Assembly (NCBI RefSeq): GCF_030523985.1
Contig: NZ_JAUNHK010000090.1
Span: forward strand, 1-10,503
DNA length: 10,503 nucleotides
Direction: 5' to 3'
DNA from: Deinococcus sp.
GTDB taxonomy: Bacteria; Deinococcota; Deinococci; Deinococcales; Deinococcaceae
The notes below the pieces were generated by a model that saw only the letters and a program-made list of their open reading frames with translations, was not told the DNA's origin and searched no databases. This document shows, piece by piece, positions 6,610 to 10,503 of this stretch (positions are counted from its first letter, which is position 1; every line of letters begins with the position of its first letter). Position numbers and translations under genes: made by a program.

Positions 6610-7385
6610 TCGCCCCCCGCCCAAAGGCTCTGGCGCTTGAGCGCCGCCACCAGAGCGGGTTCACGCTGCTCCATGCCCTGCCCTGCGCCGAAATACAGGT
6701 CAAGCAGCCGCGCCCAGTCGCCGGGTTTGCCGGGACGGGCCGAAATCGGGTTCATGATTTCGGTTCCGGCCCGCAGTTGCTCGGTGCTGCCGTCGCGGTA
6801 GCGGTTCTCGTGGACGACCAGTTCACGCGGCAGACGGGGGCGCAGCGGGGCCTCCTCGGCGGGGCGGCCTACGGTCAGCGCGGCGAAGGGCAATACCCCC
6901 TGCGGCAGCTCCAGCAGCGTGAGCAGCGCGTCCAGATTGTTCAGCACGCCGCCAATCCAGCAGCCCTGGTAGCCCAGCATCTCGGCGGCGGTCAGCAGGT
7001 TCTGCCCCGCCATCACCGCGTCCCCGATGCCGAAATGCACCGCCACGGCGGGCCACTGCCCCGGCTCGCGCCCCGCGGCCTCCAACACGCGCCCTACGCG
7101 GCGGGCGTCGGCACACACCACGAAAGCTTCGGCGGCGGTGGCAATGTGGGCATTGTTGGTCAGCTCTGCCACCTGAACGCGCCGTTCGGGCGTGGTGAGG
7201 TGAATCAGCGAGTAAAGCTGCGCGGTGGCGTCGGTGGGAGCACGCTGGGCCGCGTGCAGCACGGCGTCGAGTTCATCGGGCGTCATGCGCAGGGGGGAGC
7301 CGTCTTCCGCCGTCTGATACAGGCGGGTGGTGCGGTGGGCATCGAAAAAGGCGCGAACCTGGGCGGGGGTCTGGGTGCCGTGCAT
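6606..7385 (-). CDS. Nitroreductase-family FMN-dependent NAD(P)H oxidoreductase
   Basis: The 259-aa protein fits the NfsA/Frp-like branch of the nitroreductase superfamily. FMN-contacting motifs are visible: HRTTRLY (17-23), QRAPTDATAQLYSLI (47-61) and GCWIGGVLNN (141-150). LTVGRPAEEAPLRPRLPRELVVHENRY (170-196) is the characteristic C-terminal segment of the NfsA-like group. Such enzymes are homodimeric, cytosolic and reduce nitroaromatics, quinones or flavins with NAD(P)H; the natural substrate here is unknown. The stop overlaps the start of the following lipoprotein gene (GTGA). A TATCAT -10 box ends 9 nt before the ATG. It is divergent from the acyl-CoA dehydrogenase, with only 70 bp between the two starts. 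Confidence 0.92.
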   Translation of the reverse strand: MHGTQTPAQVRAFFDAHRTTRLYQTAEDGSPLRMTPDELDAVLHAAQRAPTDATAQLYSLIHLTTPERRVQVAELTNNAHIATAAEAFVVCADARRVGRVLEAAGREPGQWPAVAVHFGIGDAVMAGQNLLTAAEMLGYQGCWIGGVLNNLDALLTLLELPQGVLPFAALTVGRPAEEAPLRPRLPRELVVHENRYRDGSTEQLRAGTEIMNPISARPGKPGDWARLLDLYFGAGQGMEQREPALVAALKRQSLWAGGE

Positions 7386-7394
7386 GGTTTCAGG

Positions 7395-7400
7395 ATGATA
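7395..7400 (-). promoter_or_regulatory. -10 box of the nitroreductase gene
   Basis: Minus-strand TATCAT (5 of 6 bases of TATAAT) ends 9 nt before the ATG. No clear -35 is seen. Confidence 0.55.
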
Positions 7401-7442
7401 GGTGAGCTGAACAGCGAAACCCCCTACCTAACGCCCGTTTGG

Positions 7443-7448
7443 TAGCCT
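7443..7448 (+). promoter_or_regulatory. -10 box of the acyl-CoA dehydrogenase gene (leaderless)
   Basis: TAGCCT ends 7 nt before the ATG at 7456. It is the same hexamer as at three other complete genes in the window. Confidence 0.6.
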
Positions 7449-7455
7449 GAGCGCC

Positions 7456-8616
7456 ATGACCGACACCGGAATGAGCTTCGCGCTGACAGACGAGCAGCGC
7501 ATGATCGTGCAACACGTCCGTGACTTTTGCCGCGCCGAAATCGCCCCGCGTGCCGCCGAATTCGACCGCAGCGGCGAGTATCCGCGCCCGCAACTGAGCG
7601 GCCTCGCCGCGCTGGGGCTGATGGGCGCCACCGTGCCCGAGGAATGGGGCGGCGCGGGCCTGGACAACGTGACCTACGCGCTGTGCCTGGAAGAAATTGC
7701 CGCCGCCGATTCCAGCGTGGCGGTCATTGTCAGCGTACAAAACGGCCTGCCCGAACAGATGATTCTGAAGTACGGCACCGATGAGCAGCGCGAAAAGTAC
7801 CTGAGGCCCCTGGCGAGTGGGCAGCACATCGGCGCGTTTTGCCTCACCGAACCCCAGGCGGGCAGCGACGCGGCGAGCCTGCGCCTGAAGGCCGAGCGCG
7901 ACGGCGACGACTGGATTCTGAACGGTTCCAAAGCCTGGATTACCAGCGGCAACCACGCCGACACCTACCTCGTGATGGCCCGCACGGGTGGCCCCGGCGC
8001 GAAAGGCGTGAGCTGCTTCATCGTGGAAAAGGGCACGCCGGGCCTCAGCGCGGGCAAACCCGAGCACAAGATGGGCCAGCACGCCGCGCAGACCACCACC
8101 GTGACCTTCGACAACGTGCGGGTGCCCCACGCCAACATGGTGGGCGAGGAAGGCCAGGGCCTGATCATCGCGCTGTCCAGCCTGGATTCGGGACGCGTCG
8201 GCATCGGGATGCTGGCGATCGGCATTGCCCGCTCAGCGATGGAACACGCCGCCGCCTACGCCAACGAGCGCGAGCAGTTCGGCAAGAAAATCCGCGAGTT
8301 CGAGGGGGTTTCCTTCAAGATTGCGCGGATGGCGGCCCGCATCGAGTCGGCGCGGCTCATCGCCCTCAAAGCGGCGTGGCTCAAGGACTCGGGCCAGCCC
8401 TTTTCCAAGGAAGCCAGCATCGCCAAACTGCTGGGCAGCGAAGCGGCGGTGGACGTGACCCGCGACGCCGTGCAGATTTTCGGCGGCAACGGCTACAGCG
8501 CCGAGTACCCGGTCGAAAAGCTCTACCGCGACGCCAAAATCACCGAGATTTACGAGGGCACGTCCGAAATTCAGCAGATGGTGATTGCTCGGGCGGTGTT
8601 TGCCGAACTGGGCTGA
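7456..8616 (+). CDS. Acyl-CoA dehydrogenase (short/branched-chain type)
   Basis: The 386-aa protein is a full-length FAD-dependent acyl-CoA dehydrogenase, which introduces a trans-2 double bond into an acyl-CoA and passes electrons to electron-transfer flavoprotein. The three-domain order is intact: helical N-terminus (about 6-118), beta middle domain with FCLTEPQAGSD (128-138) and WITSGNHAD (161-169), and helical C-terminus from about 230. The C-terminal part has REQFGKKIREFEGV (272-285), the FAD-binding QIFGGNGYSAEYPVEKLYRD (340-359) and YEGTSEIQ (366-373). The catalytic base is Glu367, the position used by short- and medium-chain enzymes rather than the shifted Glu of isovaleryl-CoA dehydrogenase. 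Chain-length preference cannot be read reliably. It is a single-gene unit with its own -10 box; the adjacent convergent gene ends 2 nt away. Confidence 0.96.
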   Translation: MTDTGMSFALTDEQRMIVQHVRDFCRAEIAPRAAEFDRSGEYPRPQLSGLAALGLMGATVPEEWGGAGLDNVTYALCLEEIAAADSSVAVIVSVQNGLPEQMILKYGTDEQREKYLRPLASGQHIGAFCLTEPQAGSDAASLRLKAERDGDDWILNGSKAWITSGNHADTYLVMARTGGPGAKGVSCFIVEKGTPGLSAGKPEHKMGQHAAQTTTVTFDNVRVPHANMVGEEGQGLIIALSSLDSGRVGIGMLAIGIARSAMEHAAAYANEREQFGKKIREFEGVSFKIARMAARIESARLIALKAAWLKDSGQPFSKEASIAKLLGSEAAVDVTRDAVQIFGGNGYSAEYPVEKLYRDAKITEIYEGTSEIQQMVIARAVFAELG

Positions 8617-8618
8617 AC

Positions 8619-8960
8619 TCAGCGCACCACGTACTGGCGGTCTCCTTCCACCCTCAGCACCACCACCGTCTGGCCGCTTTGCTGCTCCACAGTGCAACCT
8701 TCCACGTTCGGCGGCACGGGCTTGCCGGGAAGGACTTGGGTGCAGGGCAGCGAGGAGGCGTCCATCCTGGCCTGGGCTGCCGTCAGCACCATCTGCCCGT
8801 ACTCGCGGGCGGCGCGGCCCTGCACGCTCATGACTGCCACCATCGCCCCGATGCCGCCGAGAAACAGCAGCAGAATGAGAACGAAGGTGCGGGTCATCTT
8901 GCGGCGTTCGGCGGACGTGATTTCCCGCTGCTCTGTCGGTGCGCCAAAGGGCTGACTCAT
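8619..8960 (-). CDS. Small single-pass membrane protein
   Basis: The 113-aa frame starts at the ATG at 8960. It has a charged N-terminus (about 1-24, with AERRKMTR just before the membrane), one strong transmembrane segment at about 25-46 (TFVLILLLFLGGIGAMVAVMS region) and a soluble C-terminus of about 65 residues. Two cysteines, 73 and 89, flank a Pro-rich loop and could form a disulfide if this part is outside the cytoplasm, as expected for an N-in protein. The end, GQTVVVLRVEGDRQYVVR, is beta-like. No family is recognised. The start is supported by a TAGCCT -10 box 7 nt upstream. The same frame stays open much further upstream, but there it is only antisense to the next gene. It converges with the acyl-CoA dehydrogenase. 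Confidence 0.75.
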   Translation of the reverse strand: MSQPFGAPTEQREITSAERRKMTRTFVLILLLFLGGIGAMVAVMSVQGRAAREYGQMVLTAAQARMDASSLPCTQVLPGKPVPPNVEGCTVEQQSGQTVVVLRVEGDRQYVVR

Positions 8961-8967
8961 GCGGCCC

Positions 8968-8973
8968 AGGCTA
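8968..8973 (-). promoter_or_regulatory. -10 box of the small membrane-protein gene (leaderless)
   Basis: Minus-strand TAGCCT ends 7 nt before the ATG at 8960, which fixes the start of a frame that is otherwise open far upstream. Confidence 0.6.
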
Positions 8974-9076
8974 GCGCGGCTTCGGTGGGCGCGGAAGAAA
9001 CGCCCGTCCTGCGCTGCCTGGAGGTCTGTGGCGCGTGCTCGCCGGGGGCCTGACCGCCGCACCACATCTCCCCTGA

Positions 9077-9082
9077 TAAACT
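9077..9082 (+). promoter_or_regulatory. -10 box of the saccharopine-dehydrogenase-family gene (leaderless)
   Basis: TAAACT ends 7 nt before the GTG at 9090. There is no Shine-Dalgarno sequence in the C-rich spacer, so a leaderless GTG start is likely. Confidence 0.6.
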
Positions 9083-9089
9083 GCGCCCC

Positions 9090-10307
<1,218 letters not shown>

Positions 10308-10345
10308 GTGAGCCTTCGGCCCGCCTGAGGGTCTAAGGGCCGAGG

Positions 10346-10377
10346 AAGCTGAGGCATTTTGCCTCGGCTTTTCTCTT
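10346..10377 (+). terminator. Strong intrinsic terminator
   Basis: GCTGAGGCA (10348-10356) pairs with TGCCTCGGC (10360-10368) through 9 bp including one G-T, with a 3-nt TTT loop and two more A-T pairs at the base. A run TTTTCTCTT follows at once. It sits about 40 nt past the stop at 10307. Confidence 0.9.
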
Positions 10378-10424
10378 GCCACCGCTATGCCACCTGGCTA
10401 ATGCGACTGCACTCGTCTATGCCG

Positions 10425-10430
10425 TAGCCT
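10425..10430 (+). promoter_or_regulatory. -10 box before the 12-codon upstream ORF
   Basis: TAGCCT ends 6 nt before the ATG at 10437, the same hexamer and spacing as at the complete genes. The transcript would begin at or next to that ATG, about 53 nt before the main gene. Confidence 0.55.
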
Positions 10431-10436
10431 GGGCTT

Positions 10437-10475
10437 ATGCGAACCACCGGGGGGCCTGCCCGATTACCGCTTTGA
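10437..10475 (+). CDS. Candidate 12-residue leaderless upstream ORF (leader peptide)
   Basis: A complete short frame, ATG to TGA, encodes MRTTGGPARLPL. The ATG is 6 nt after a TAGCCT -10 box, so it would be translated as a leaderless message. The TGA overlaps the Shine-Dalgarno of the next gene (TGAGGAG), and the frame enters the 5' arm of the hairpin at 10462-10489. A ribosome moving along it would open that hairpin. It may be a regulatory leader peptide or simply a chance frame in a 5' leader. The GG-P-R-P content is not an obvious sensor for one amino acid. Confidence 0.4.
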   Translation: MRTTGGPARLPL

Positions 10476-10489
10476 GGAGAGCGGTAGTC
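10462..10489 (+). promoter_or_regulatory. Hairpin presenting the Shine-Dalgarno in its loop
   Basis: Positions 10462-10471 pair with 10480-10489 through 10 bp (one G-T), leaving the 8-nt loop TTGAGGAG at 10472-10479. The GAGGAG Shine-Dalgarno (10474-10479) is wholly in the loop and the stem ends directly before the ATG at 10490. The next gene is thus the only one here with a clear ribosome-binding site and leader. Confidence 0.6.
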
Positions 10490-10503
10490 ATGGCAAAACA
10501 CAG
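10490..10503 (+). CDS. Start of a downstream gene (partial, MAKH-)
   Basis: ATG GCA AAA CAC AG- runs off the window after four complete codons. The start is supported by GAGGAG 10 nt upstream. Four residues are not enough to identify the product; the fifth codon (AGN, Ser or Arg) does not fit the MAKHPVPKKK start of ribosomal protein L32. Confidence 0.65.

Noticed and set aside
7839..9053. A 404-codon plus-strand frame in another phase of the acyl-CoA dehydrogenase.
   Set aside because: It is very Arg/Gly/His-rich, has no promoter or ribosome-binding site, and overlaps the conserved dehydrogenase in another phase.
10490..10503. The MAKH- start as ribosomal protein L32.
   Set aside because: L32 of this group continues with Pro (CCN), whereas the next codon here begins AG, giving Ser or Arg.

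Overview
This window looks like ordinary chromosome from a high-GC bacterium, most likely a Deinococcus. That assignment is an inference from three things: the high-GC third-position codon bias, the gene families (a DUF4384 plus LGFP-repeat surface protein, a carboxynorspermidine dehydrogenase-type enzyme), and above all the start-site architecture. Nearly every independently transcribed gene has a TANNNT -10 box ending 5-9 nt before its start codon, usually without a recognisable Shine-Dalgarno sequence. This is the leaderless-mRNA arrangement known to be common in Deinococcus. I see no phage, IS, CRISPR, tRNA or rRNA signal, and no gene-free gap longer than 300 bases.

Layout. At 90-1316 (-) is a secreted DUF4384/LGFP protein. 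It diverges, across a relatively AT-rich intergenic region, from a MoaB/MogA-type molybdopterin protein (1488-2363, +) that carries a long Pro/Ala-rich tail. A small multi-pass membrane protein of unknown function follows (2438-3256, +) and converges on a TetR-family repressor (3329-3940, -). Upstream of the repressor, on the same strand, is an alpha/beta-hydrolase (4011-4829, -). A lipoprotein (4892-5326, -) comes next, then a nitroreductase / lipoprotein / N-formylglutamate-amidohydrolase-like cluster (transcribed right to left from 7385 to 5363). The nitroreductase and lipoprotein share a GTGA stop/start overlap. Divergent from the nitroreductase is an acyl-CoA dehydrogenase (7456-8616, +), which converges to within 2 nt on a small single-pass membrane protein (8619-8960, -). 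The last full gene is a saccharopine-dehydrogenase-family enzyme of the carboxynorspermidine type (9090-10307, +), closed by a strong terminator.

The right edge is the most interesting part. Just after that terminator is a promoter whose predicted transcript starts at, or within a base or two of, the ATG of a 12-codon open frame. The stop codon of that frame overlaps a GAGGAG Shine-Dalgarno sequence. The Shine-Dalgarno sits in the 8-nt loop of a 10-bp hairpin that ends one base before the ATG of the next gene (only MAKH- is visible). It looks like a leaderless upstream ORF combined with a structured ribosome-binding site. A second regulatory site worth noting is a perfect 6-bp inverted repeat overlapping the -35 region of the tetR gene, a likely self-operator.

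Working links: the hydrolase and TetR gene may form a small inducible detoxification or catabolic pair. The nitroreductase/lipoprotein pair is probably translationally coupled. The other genes look like separate housekeeping or accessory units, each with its own promoter.
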